A DNA stretch of 35,683 nucleotides from CAZISM01 sp964541895 (GTDB taxonomy: Bacteria; Zhuqueibacterota; Zhuqueibacteria; Residuimicrobiales; Residuimicrobiaceae), in assembly GCA_964541895.1 (NCBI GenBank), contig CAZISM010000052.1, positions 1 to 35,683 on the forward strand, written 5' to 3'. The notes beneath the pieces were generated by a model. It made no database searches and had not been told where the DNA came from. It saw only the letters and a list, made by a program, of their open reading frames with translations. The position numbers were made by a program, and so were the translations under genes. Of the stretch, positions 23,976 to 31,771 are shown piece by piece (positions within the stretch are counted from its first letter, which is position 1; every line of letters starts with the position of its first letter).

Positions 23976-26861
23976 CTAGAAACCTACTGACAAACCTGCC
24001 TTGATTTCGCGAGGGGAGGAGTAATAATCCGGCCGACGCAAATATTCCGCCAGCGTGTTGGGGCCGCGCGATTCCGGCGTATAGGTCGGAATCAACGAGT
24101 AGGTCGCGCGACCGGTATCGCCGTAGACATAGTCTTCGTTACGACGATCCAACAGGTTGTAAACAACAAGATAAAGGCCGAAACGCAAGCCGCTCATATT
24201 GAACATTTTGTGGGCGCGCATGTCGATGTTGAACTGCGAAGGTTTGCGGCCGGCGTTTTCAAAGGCCGTGCGCGTGCCGCGGAATTCCGGCGTATAGGGC
24301 AGACCCGAGCCCAGCTGCGTTATAAAGCTGACATTCCAGTTGTTCGGGATGCCGATGTTGACGGATCCGTTCAAGGTATGGCGCTGATCCCAGTCCAGCG
24401 AGATCAGCTGCTTTTCCGGCTCGACATCGCTGGCGGTCAAATAGAACGTCGCTTCCGGATCAGAGGCGTTGCCTTCGGCGATCGAGTAGGTATAATCCAG
24501 TTTGGCGGAGAGCAGCGAAGAATAGCGTTTATCCAGCGTCAGCGTGATGCCGCGGACGTTGCCGTAATCGCGGTTGACATAAAGGGCGTAGCGGTCGCCG
24601 GCCGCATAAGTCTCGATGATCCTGGTGCCGAGCAGATTGCGCACATCCTTGTAAAAACCGGTGATGTTGATGCCCAAATCTTCCGTCAGCTGCTGCTGCA
24701 GGCCGATTTCGTAGCTGACGGTGCGCTGCGGCTCCAGATTGGCATTACCCATAGTGGAGCTCAGGCCGGCCGCCACTTCAAAATCGGGATTGGCATACAG
24801 GTAACTGTAGGCCGGAATCTGCAGAAAATGGCCGTAAGAGAAATGGATGACACCCCGTTCGGTGATGGGAAAGGCGATGCCGATGCGCGGGCTCAGTTGA
24901 TATTTCGCTTTCCCCGGCTCGAACCAGTTCATCTGGCCGCCTTGAGCCAGCGGCTGGCGGCTGGACGGGGAGATAATAGCAGCGCGGCTTTTCAACTTGA
25001 TGCGTTCGCCGCCGATCACGGCCGCCAGATAACCATCGGGAATGGTGCCGTCCATGGGTTTGCCGGTGTTGGGGTCGATATAGGTTTTGGCGCCGCTGAC
25101 CGGATCCAAACGGTAGGGGATCTTGACCAGCATGGTGTCGGATCCCTGAACCGCCCAGGCCGACTCATATTTGTTCGGCACCCAGATGGAGGGATCGGAC
25201 AGATCGGTGGCTACGTCGGCATTGGGCTCGAAATATTCAAAGCGCAATCCCAGGTTGACGATCATATCGCGCAACTCGATCTTGTCCTGGAGAAAACCGG
25301 AAAACTGGTGGGGTTTGCGCACATAGCGGTCGTGAGCCGCCAGCGCCACATCAGGAATTTTGGGCAGCCAGTTGGTGGACTGATCGATCTGCAGCGAATA
25401 GCTGTCGCCAAAGAGCTTGTTCCGCTCAAACTCGGCGCCCGCCTTGAGTTGATGAATTTTGCTGACCTGGCTGGTGATTTCGAATTTGCCGATATGGCTC
25501 ATCGTATAGCGATAGGAATGTCCCAGGCTGACGCCGCCGGCATAAAACCGGTACCCGCTGCTGGCGTTCAAACGATCAGAGCTGACATAGCGCGAGTCAA
25601 GCGGATCCTCGAACACATACGATTTGCCGGCGTTGTAGAAATTGGAATAGCGAAAAGAGTAAAACGTTTTCGGGCTGAGCGTATGGGTCAGGGTAAATAC
25701 GTTGTTATATCCCCAACCCCAGCTGGTGGGCCGGCCGTCCGGCGTATATTTCCATTTATGGCTGTAGCTCTGCCCCTCGGACCAGTCGGCCAGACCTCCC
25801 AGGGTCAGTTTCAGATTGCTGGTGAGATTGTAGGCCAGTTTCCATTGGCCGGAAAATTTACGATAAGGATTCATGGCGACCAGCCGGCCGTCGCCGGATT
25901 CCTGCAAGCGGGCTCCGGTATTATTAAAATCGTTGGAATCGGAGATGGCAAAGCGGTTCTGCCCGTAGAGATATCCCTCGCTGTCCAAGGCACGGCCGGA
26001 GACAAAAAAGGTCACCCGCTCTCTGCTGAACGGCAACGGTCCGCTGAAATTGGCGCGCAAATCCTTGTTGGACAGGGGATCGACTTTGTCGATATGGTCG
26101 TATAACTTTTTATCAGTGCTGAGATAATCACCACCGTATGCCACAACCTCGCCGGTATATTTTTTGCTGCCCTCTTTGGTCACGATATTGACGATGCCGG
26201 ACATGGCCTGACCGTATTCGGCGTTAAAGGTACCGCTGACGAATTCCATCTCCTGGATCGCTTCGTTTTCGATGCTCAGCGCCATGCCGGAATTGTAGGG
26301 GTCGGTGACGCTGATGCCGTCGACCATATAGCGCACTTCGCCGGAGCGACCGCCGCGGATATGCAGTTCGCCGCCGCTGCCCTGCACGACGCCGGCCTGC
26401 AGAGTCAACACCTGCCCGAAATTTTCCACCGGCATGGCCTGGATGTCCTCGGTAGCGACCACCGCATGGCTCGAGGTCACATCCTTGCGCACCAGCGGCC
26501 GCTCAGCCACCACGGTAACGGTCTCGTTGATATCCACCACGGTCGAGCTAAGCTGAAAGTTGAGCGCTGTGGTCAGGTCGATCGTCACTTTGACGTTGGT
26601 CTGTCGCATGGACTGATACCCGATCATCTTGGCGGCCACCGTGTGAACCCCGGGCGGTACGTTCAATATGGCAAACTCGCCTTCCAGGTCCGTCACTGCG
26701 CCGATGAGGGTGCCCTCGATCATGACGTTCACACCCGGCAATCCCTGCCTGGTATTCTGATCCGTGACTTTACCGGATATCTTGCCGGTGGTACCGGCCC
26801 ATGCCCAAACGGGGAGCAACAATAGGATGGCCCAGGCCATCACTCGTGTTCTTTTATGCAT
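23976..26861 (-). CDS. TonB-dependent receptor with carboxypeptidase-regulatory-like N-terminal domain (cassette 1)
   Basis: This is a 961-residue outer-membrane receptor. A signal peptide (1-22) is followed by a CarboxypepD_reg-like beta-sandwich (about 23-108, GKVTDQNTRQGLPGVNVMIE to NFQLSSTVVD). The plug domain spans about 120-230, with LHIRGGRSGEVRYMVDG and FNAEYGQAMSGIVNIVTKEG. The 22-strand-type barrel ends in SPREIKAGLSVGF with a C-terminal Phe. ATG 26861 has AAGGAG about eight bases upstream. The large secreted protein starts 64 bases downstream. Such receptors import substrates with TonB energy, or in SusC form work with a surface lipoprotein. No SusD-like gene is present; the large secreted protein occupies that position. 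Confidence 0.92.
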   Translation of the reverse strand: MHKRTRVMAWAILLLLPVWAWAGTTGKISGKVTDQNTRQGLPGVNVMIEGTLIGAVTDLEGEFAILNVPPGVHTVAAKMIGYQSMRQTNVKVTIDLTTALNFQLSSTVVDINETVTVVAERPLVRKDVTSSHAVVATEDIQAMPVENFGQVLTLQAGVVQGSGGELHIRGGRSGEVRYMVDGISVTDPYNSGMALSIENEAIQEMEFVSGTFNAEYGQAMSGIVNIVTKEGSKKYTGEVVAYGGDYLSTDKKLYDHIDKVDPLSNKDLRANFSGPLPFSRERVTFFVSGRALDSEGYLYGQNRFAISDSNDFNNTGARLQESGDGRLVAMNPYRKFSGQWKLAYNLTSNLKLTLGGLADWSEGQSYSHKWKYTPDGRPTSWGWGYNNVFTLTHTLSPKTFYSFRYSNFYNAGKSYVFEDPLDSRYVSSDRLNASSGYRFYAGGVSLGHSYRYTMSHIGKFEITSQVSKIHQLKAGAEFERNKLFGDSYSLQIDQSTNWLPKIPDVALAAHDRYVRKPHQFSGFLQDKIELRDMIVNLGLRFEYFEPNADVATDLSDPSIWVPNKYESAWAVQGSDTMLVKIPYRLDPVSGAKTYIDPNTGKPMDGTIPDGYLAAVIGGERIKLKSRAAIISPSSRQPLAQGGQMNWFEPGKAKYQLSPRIGIAFPITERGVIHFSYGHFLQIPAYSYLYANPDFEVAAGLSSTMGNANLEPQRTVSYEIGLQQQLTEDLGINITGFYKDVRNLLGTRIIETYAAGDRYALYVNRDYGNVRGITLTLDKRYSSLLSAKLDYTYSIAEGNASDPEATFYLTASDVEPEKQLISLDWDQRHTLNGSVNIGIPNNWNVSFITQLGSGLPYTPEFRGTRTAFENAGRKPSQFNIDMRAHKMFNMSGLRFGLYLVVYNLLDRRNEDYVYGDTGRATYSLIPTYTPESRGPNTLAEYLRRPDYYSSPREIKAGLSVGF

Positions 26862-26989
26862 TCCGGCGACTCCTTGTGCAGTAAAGAGGTTGTTTAGAAC
26901 TAGAATTCATTTTAAAATGAAGAGACCGCATTGCTCGGCAGCGGCCCGGCGCCTTGATGAACAGTCAGCGCCTTGGCCGGCAGCCATCC

Positions 26990-27066
26990 GCTGACAGATT
27001 CTTCGGCGCGGAAAACCATTCATAACATGTCAAGTTCCTTTGGTTGCTATAGTATCTCAGAATGAC
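26990..27066 (-). repeat. Hairpin repeat copy A (inverted, divergent core)
   Basis: Read on the minus strand it begins GTCATTCTGAG and ends GAAGAATCTGTCAGC, the flanks shared by the family, with a longer core of about 50 bases between them. Confidence 0.7.
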
Positions 27067-27083
27067 ACGCCTTAAAAGGTCTT

Positions 27084-27114
27084 TCATTCTGAGGCCGGCG
27101 TTCTTTGCCGGCCG
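27084..27114 (+). repeat. Hairpin repeat copy B (right flank missing)
   Basis: TCATTCTGAG is followed by the hairpin GGCCGGC/GCCGGCC, but the right flank GAAGAATCTGT is replaced by GTAACATG. Confidence 0.7.
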
Positions 27115-27169
27115 TAACATGTTCCTTTTGTTGCGCGCCTCTTAAATTGACATTCGTTCTATGCCTGTT

Positions 27170-27211
27170 GTCATTCTGAGGCCGGCGTTCTTTGCCGGCC
27201 GAAGAATCTGT
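27170..27211 (+). repeat. Hairpin repeat copy C (complete)
   Basis: GTCATTCTGAG is followed by a 7-bp hairpin GGCCGGC/GCCGGCC and then GAAGAATCTGT. Its core is the same as in copy B and differs from copies E, G and H. Confidence 0.8.
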
Positions 27212-27302
27212 GCGCCCATCGATTACGCGGCACTGCTAATCTGCAGCGGCCAGCCGCATCGATGAGCAAATAGATCCTCAGCCGGCGTCAGGACACAGAC
27301 CG

Positions 27303-28322
27303 CTAAAATTCTATACCCAGCGACAGCCGCTGTGCGTTGGCCAGGCGGCCCCAGTCGGCATAGGCATAGTCCAGCTTGACGCCGAAATGGCCGGCCATCT
27401 GATAGCGCAACCCGCCGCCAAAGGTCAGGCCGTCTTCGGCATCCAAACCCCACGCCGATTGATAGCCGCCGCGCAGCGACACCATCTCGCGAAAACTGTA
27501 TTCCATGCCGGCATTGACCCGCTCGCTGTTGTCATTGGGGTGCAGCGCATCCACCGCGACGGTCAAGCGGTGCAGCCGGGTTTTCAGCGGATCCATGGCC
27601 ACACCGACGCGAAAGACCAGCGGCAAAGGCCAGCTCAAGGTCTCCAGGTTGGCGGGCAGGGTGGCGTTGCTGCCGCTGGCATCGGGATTGATATCGACAA
27701 ACACCTTGGAATCCTTGCCCGCCATGCGCATCTTGCTGCCGAAATTGGCGATATTCATACCGATGCGCATGCCGTTGAAACCGGTGGTGAAGAGGGTGCC
27801 CACGTCAAAAGCGACCCCGTTGGCGTTCATGTGATAGATACCCTGATAGATATATTTTACATTCATGCCGATGGAAAATCGATCCGTCAGACTGCGGCCA
27901 TAGGAAAGCGCGACGCACGCATCCGAGGCGCTGAAATATTCTCCGGTTCCTTCCGGTTCCTTTTCGGTTCGCACCAGCATCTCGCCCATGGAGAGGACGG
28001 TCAGGCTGACGCCGATGGTTCCGATCCCTCCCATCTGGACCACAACGCCGCCGAAATCATAATCGATATCGGCCAGCCACTCGGTATGCACCAGGATGGC
28101 TTCGTTGCCGCTCAACCGGCTGATGCCGGCCGGGTTCCAGTACAGGGCGGAGGCGTCGCCGGCCAGGGCCACATACGCTCCGCCCATGGCCGAAGCGCGG
28201 GCGCCGACACCGATCTTTAAAAACTGGGCCGCCGTGGTGCCGGTTTTGGAAACGGCGAACAGCGAAGAAAAGCCGCTCACGATGAACGCGATCAACATCA
28301 AATTTCGGACTGTGGACTTCAT
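27303..28322 (-). CDS. PorV/PorQ-family outer-membrane protein (cassette 2)
   Basis: This 339-residue paralogue of the protein at 19420-20448 has a signal peptide (about 1-24, MKSTVRNLMLIAFIVSGFSS). The family motif ARASAMGGAYVALAGDAS followed by ALYWNPAGI, a central YGRSLTDRFSIGMNVKYIYQ and a C-terminal LSLGIEF with terminal Phe are present. This predicts a FadL-type outer-membrane barrel like PorV of the type IX secretion system. AAGGA lies about 11 bases before ATG 28322. It is the last gene of cassette 2, 63 bases after the large secreted protein. No hairpin with a T-run follows; the intergenic repeats begin about 90 bases past the stop. Confidence 0.9.
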   Translation of the reverse strand: MKSTVRNLMLIAFIVSGFSSLFAVSKTGTTAAQFLKIGVGARASAMGGAYVALAGDASALYWNPAGISRLSGNEAILVHTEWLADIDYDFGGVVVQMGGIGTIGVSLTVLSMGEMLVRTEKEPEGTGEYFSASDACVALSYGRSLTDRFSIGMNVKYIYQGIYHMNANGVAFDVGTLFTTGFNGMRIGMNIANFGSKMRMAGKDSKVFVDINPDASGSNATLPANLETLSWPLPLVFRVGVAMDPLKTRLHRLTVAVDALHPNDNSERVNAGMEYSFREMVSLRGGYQSAWGLDAEDGLTFGGGLRYQMAGHFGVKLDYAYADWGRLANAQRLSLGIEF

Positions 28323-28385
28323 ATATCTCTATTCCTTGAAAGGGGTCGCCGCAAAGCAAGACGCCACCAGCGCCGTTGCATCCTG

Positions 28386-31300
28386 TTATTTGATCACTGC
28401 AAACTTGCCGACAAACTCTCCGACGCCGGGGGCATCGACGTGATAGATGTACACACCATAGGCGATGTCCATGCGGTCCTTGTTCAACAGATCCCAACTC
28501 TTGGAACCGTCCTCGTTCAGGGACTGATGGTCAAGTGTAATCACATGATCGCCGGACACGGTAAAAATCCGTATGGTGCAGGTGGTCGGCAGATGAATGA
28601 AATAGATCATCCGGTTGCCCCGCCCGCCCGCTTGCGCACGCGGCTGCAGTTCGAACTCGGAAGCTGATACATACGGGTTCGGCACCACGGCGATACGACT
28701 GAGCTCGCTCTGAACCCGTTCCACCCGGGTCGTCGAGCGCTGGGTCTGAAACGTAAAGCGGTCGTATTTGTTGAACGGCTTGCGAATGGCTATGAAAAAC
28801 TTGTCGCCTGCTTTGGGCGGCCGCGGCGTGATTTTGATCGTATCAATGGCGACACCACGGCGATAGACGATGGAATCCGGCGGAATGTCAAAACGAACCT
28901 GCCAGGTGCCTGTGACCTTGTTGTTCAAGCGGATGGTGGGCACCACTTTGTCCTGATCGCCGATGGTGGAATCGTTATTCACGTCAAAAAAGACAAAAGG
29001 CACGTAGATTTTTTCAGTGACGTTATAGACGCGGAATTTGGCCGCCTTGTTGTTTATCGATTTCTCCTGAAAGGTAGCGGCCAGCTCGATGAGATAGTCG
29101 GCCGCGTAGGGCACACCGCCGGACGGATACTTTTCCACCAGCGTTTTATAGTTGCTGTTGCCGACCGTAAAGCGGCTCCTGGCGTTGTCCGGCTTTAAGG
29201 TATCATCCTTGACAATGACCTTCAAGCCATGCTCGTATGGATTGCGATCGGTGCCGTCCAGGTAGGGACTGGCCGGAATCAGATAGCGGTTGTATTTGAA
29301 CAGATAGGTGTCGGCCGGTTTGAGCACCGCCGTATCCAGCGCGGTGACACGGCCGCCGCTGTAATCGACGCTGAAATCCTTGTTCTCCAGAAAGGCGGTA
29401 TTACGCGTATTGGTCACCGTGAGGGTGCCTTTGATGAGATAGCCGTTGTGCAGATTGACATCCACCACCCGCACCGACTCGACCGGAACCGGGACAGGGC
29501 GCAGGGTATCCCATTTCGTATACCGCCACCGCTTGCTGAATCGCAAAGTATCGACTTCGGTCAGATCGACATCGTACATATTAAAGACCATGCGCTTCTG
29601 GGTGGAATCCTCAAAACCGATGACATAGCGATGACCGTCGCGAATCTTGTCCGGATCCATCAGCGTCACCGTGACCTTGCCTGTGCCCGGGCCGTCTTCG
29701 TTGTGCGCGGGCTGCAGCGCGCCGAACAGCGAGGGCGGTTCATACCCCGCTGAAGGCGCCTGCGGGGTCACGATGGCGGTGTTGACGTCCGGAACGTATT
29801 GCCCTGAATTGGGCGGATCCTCAAAGAAAGATTTGGAACACTCGGAGGGAGCGATTTTGAGGCTGTCACCGCGATCATACGCCACCACCGCATAGAAATA
29901 GCGCTGGCCGTTGACAATGTTGGAGGTGTCGACATAGGAATGCACCAGGCCGGTATCGTCGCCCAGATAGTAATGCAGACCGGTGGTGGTCTCGACCCGG
30001 TGCGAGCCTTTGATGCCGTTCTTCAGGTCGAATTTGGCGATGGGTTTCCACATTTTCGGATTGCCGAGTGCGTCGGTGATGGTGAACGCCTCGAGAAAAC
30101 CGGTATCTGTGCCCCGATAAATGGCATAACCTTCAAAATCCTTGCCATATATGGGATCGCGCGAATCTTCGGCGCTGCTGTCCCAATAGAGCGTTACCCT
30201 GCCGTCGCCGGCCACGGCCGTCAGATGCGGCTTGTTCGGTGCTTTAGCAAATCGGTAACCGGCGTCATAGATTTCCTGGATGGTGCGCGCGTTGCGATAC
30301 AGATCCTGAATATCATAGCCGAAAAACAGGGCGATGGAAAAACGGCGGCTGTCACCGCGCACCATCTGAATGGGGCCGGAGGCGTACATGAAAACATTGT
30401 CTTTGGTCTGTTCGAACGTGGAATCGATAATGCCCGAAACCATTTTTCGCCAGACGTCTTCGTCCTGGGATGCCCAGACCGTGCCGTATTCGAAAACCGA
30501 AAAAGAGGTCAGGCCGATCTGGTCGGCTTCGTCGAGATCTTTTTCGTCAAAGTTGGGCTCGCCGTGCGTCGGCACCTTGTCGCCTTCGCCGCGATCCCAG
30601 ACCTCGCTGCCGTCCTGAATCCCGTTGCCGTTGAGATCGCCGTTGACGCCATCGGCGCCCACGTCATCAAAGCGAACATCCCAGTCCCGGTCGTCATCGC
30701 GGTCGTTCTGCATGGATTCGTCGACCATGCCGTCTTCATCGTTGTCTTTGCGATCATAGGGTTCGCCCGGGCTTTCCAAAAATTTATAGCCCAGATAGCC
30801 GGGACGCCAGCTGTCCGGCGAACCGCGGAAATCATGGTCCCAGGCATACACCATATCCAGCTTGGTGTCATAAAAACCGTCGTCATCACTATAGTCATCG
30901 GTGCCGCCGATATGGGGATCGCCGTACATGCCGAGGTAGACCTTTTTCAGCGTATCTGCGCCGATATAGCGCACGTCGTATATGTAAAAGATGCAATCCT
31001 GGGCCAGGGTGTGCGCCCACTGATAGCCGCGCACGCGCACGTCCATGCCCAGTCCGCGCCGGTCCGGGTTGCGCACCGGATCAGGCCAGTAGAGGAACTC
31101 GCCGTTGGTGGAGTCGTCCATGACAAAAAAGCTTTCCTGGTCGGCGGTAATGACATCCACGCCATACTCTCCCCACCAGTGGCCATCGTATTTGCCGTCG
31201 CTGTTCTCCTGGACGCGCGCCCAGGCGGACGGCCAGGTTTTGGGCAGATGATTCATGGCGATGTAGGACTGACCGCTGTTGGCAAAGCCGGCCTGTGGCT

Positions 31301-31718
31301 CCCAACCCCACACCGCACCCTGGGTGGACCGGTCGCCGCCGACGTCCAGACCATCAGAAATGATATGGCGGCGCTGTTTGTTTTTATCGACAATTTCAGC
31401 GCCCACGAGAACGCCGAATTCATAGCCGTAATCACGATTGCTCATGCCTGCCGGCCAGACCAGGGAGCGGTTGTTGCCGGGCTGGCCGATGGAGCCATAA
31501 TTATAGAAAACGGTGGAAATTCGATTGCCGTTGTGCGTTCCTTCCCGTCGTTCCTCATGACGTCCCAGCCCTTTCAGCAGGCGATCCCGTTTGGCGCGCC
31601 AGGCTTGCCATTCCGAGGCCGGCGCATTCTTGGCCGGAATCGAGTCTATCCATGGATCTTGCGCAGCGAGGCCGGATATCAGGGTTACTATAAAAAGTGC
31701 GATGATGTGACGGCGCAT
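28386..31718 (-). CDS. Large secreted protein with FN3-like module and T9SS-like C-terminal domain (cassette 2)
   Basis: This 1,110-residue paralogue of the protein at 20462-23911 has the same layout. It has a signal peptide (MRRHIIALFIVTLISGLAAQ), a conserved region from NGNRISTVFYNYGSIG (63-78), and an Asp-rich stretch at 322-357 (DNDEDGMVDES) that here continues into DLNGNGIQDGSE. An FN3-like module lies at about 494-614 (PHLTAVAGDGRVTLYW to YFYAVVAYD). A C-terminal domain at about 1004-1110 carries VVPNPY, FIHLPTTCTIRIFTVSG, AYGVYIYHVDAPG and terminal KFAVIK. AAGGA precedes ATG 31718. The most conserved parts between the copies are the N-terminal region and the C-terminal domain. This fits a shared export and anchoring mode with divergent middle, possibly ligand-facing, parts. 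Confidence 0.85.
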   Translation of the reverse strand: MRRHIIALFIVTLISGLAAQDPWIDSIPAKNAPASEWQAWRAKRDRLLKGLGRHEERREGTHNGNRISTVFYNYGSIGQPGNNRSLVWPAGMSNRDYGYEFGVLVGAEIVDKNKQRRHIISDGLDVGGDRSTQGAVWGWEPQAGFANSGQSYIAMNHLPKTWPSAWARVQENSDGKYDGHWWGEYGVDVITADQESFFVMDDSTNGEFLYWPDPVRNPDRRGLGMDVRVRGYQWAHTLAQDCIFYIYDVRYIGADTLKKVYLGMYGDPHIGGTDDYSDDDGFYDTKLDMVYAWDHDFRGSPDSWRPGYLGYKFLESPGEPYDRKDNDEDGMVDESMQNDRDDDRDWDVRFDDVGADGVNGDLNGNGIQDGSEVWDRGEGDKVPTHGEPNFDEKDLDEADQIGLTSFSVFEYGTVWASQDEDVWRKMVSGIIDSTFEQTKDNVFMYASGPIQMVRGDSRRFSIALFFGYDIQDLYRNARTIQEIYDAGYRFAKAPNKPHLTAVAGDGRVTLYWDSSAEDSRDPIYGKDFEGYAIYRGTDTGFLEAFTITDALGNPKMWKPIAKFDLKNGIKGSHRVETTTGLHYYLGDDTGLVHSYVDTSNIVNGQRYFYAVVAYDRGDSLKIAPSECSKSFFEDPPNSGQYVPDVNTAIVTPQAPSAGYEPPSLFGALQPAHNEDGPGTGKVTVTLMDPDKIRDGHRYVIGFEDSTQKRMVFNMYDVDLTEVDTLRFSKRWRYTKWDTLRPVPVPVESVRVVDVNLHNGYLIKGTLTVTNTRNTAFLENKDFSVDYSGGRVTALDTAVLKPADTYLFKYNRYLIPASPYLDGTDRNPYEHGLKVIVKDDTLKPDNARSRFTVGNSNYKTLVEKYPSGGVPYAADYLIELAATFQEKSINNKAAKFRVYNVTEKIYVPFVFFDVNNDSTIGDQDKVVPTIRLNNKVTGTWQVRFDIPPDSIVYRRGVAIDTIKITPRPPKAGDKFFIAIRKPFNKYDRFTFQTQRSTTRVERVQSELSRIAVVPNPYVSASEFELQPRAQAGGRGNRMIYFIHLPTTCTIRIFTVSGDHVITLDHQSLNEDGSKSWDLLNKDRMDIAYGVYIYHVDAPGVGEFVGKFAVIK

Positions 31719-31771
31719 GGAAATTCCTTCTCATTTAGTATCAAGCAAAGACCAATCAATTCTGCGGCGCA

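Larger units (their letters stand above)
26862..27302. repeat. Intergenic repeat cluster between the two cassettes
   Basis: There is no gene in these 441 bases. It holds three members of a hairpin repeat family: one inverted (26990-27066), one truncated at its right end (27084-27114) and one complete (27170-27211). Spacer sequence around 26940-26990 resembles that at 35630-35673. The promoter of the TonB receptor at 26861 should lie in the left part, but I see no convincing boxes. Confidence 0.75.

Noticed and set aside
21218..26105. Long plus-strand open frames at 21218-22987 and 24210-26105
   Set aside because: They are antisense to the large secreted protein and the cassette 1 receptor. 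They have no ribosome sites or recognisable motifs and the usual composition of shadow frames.
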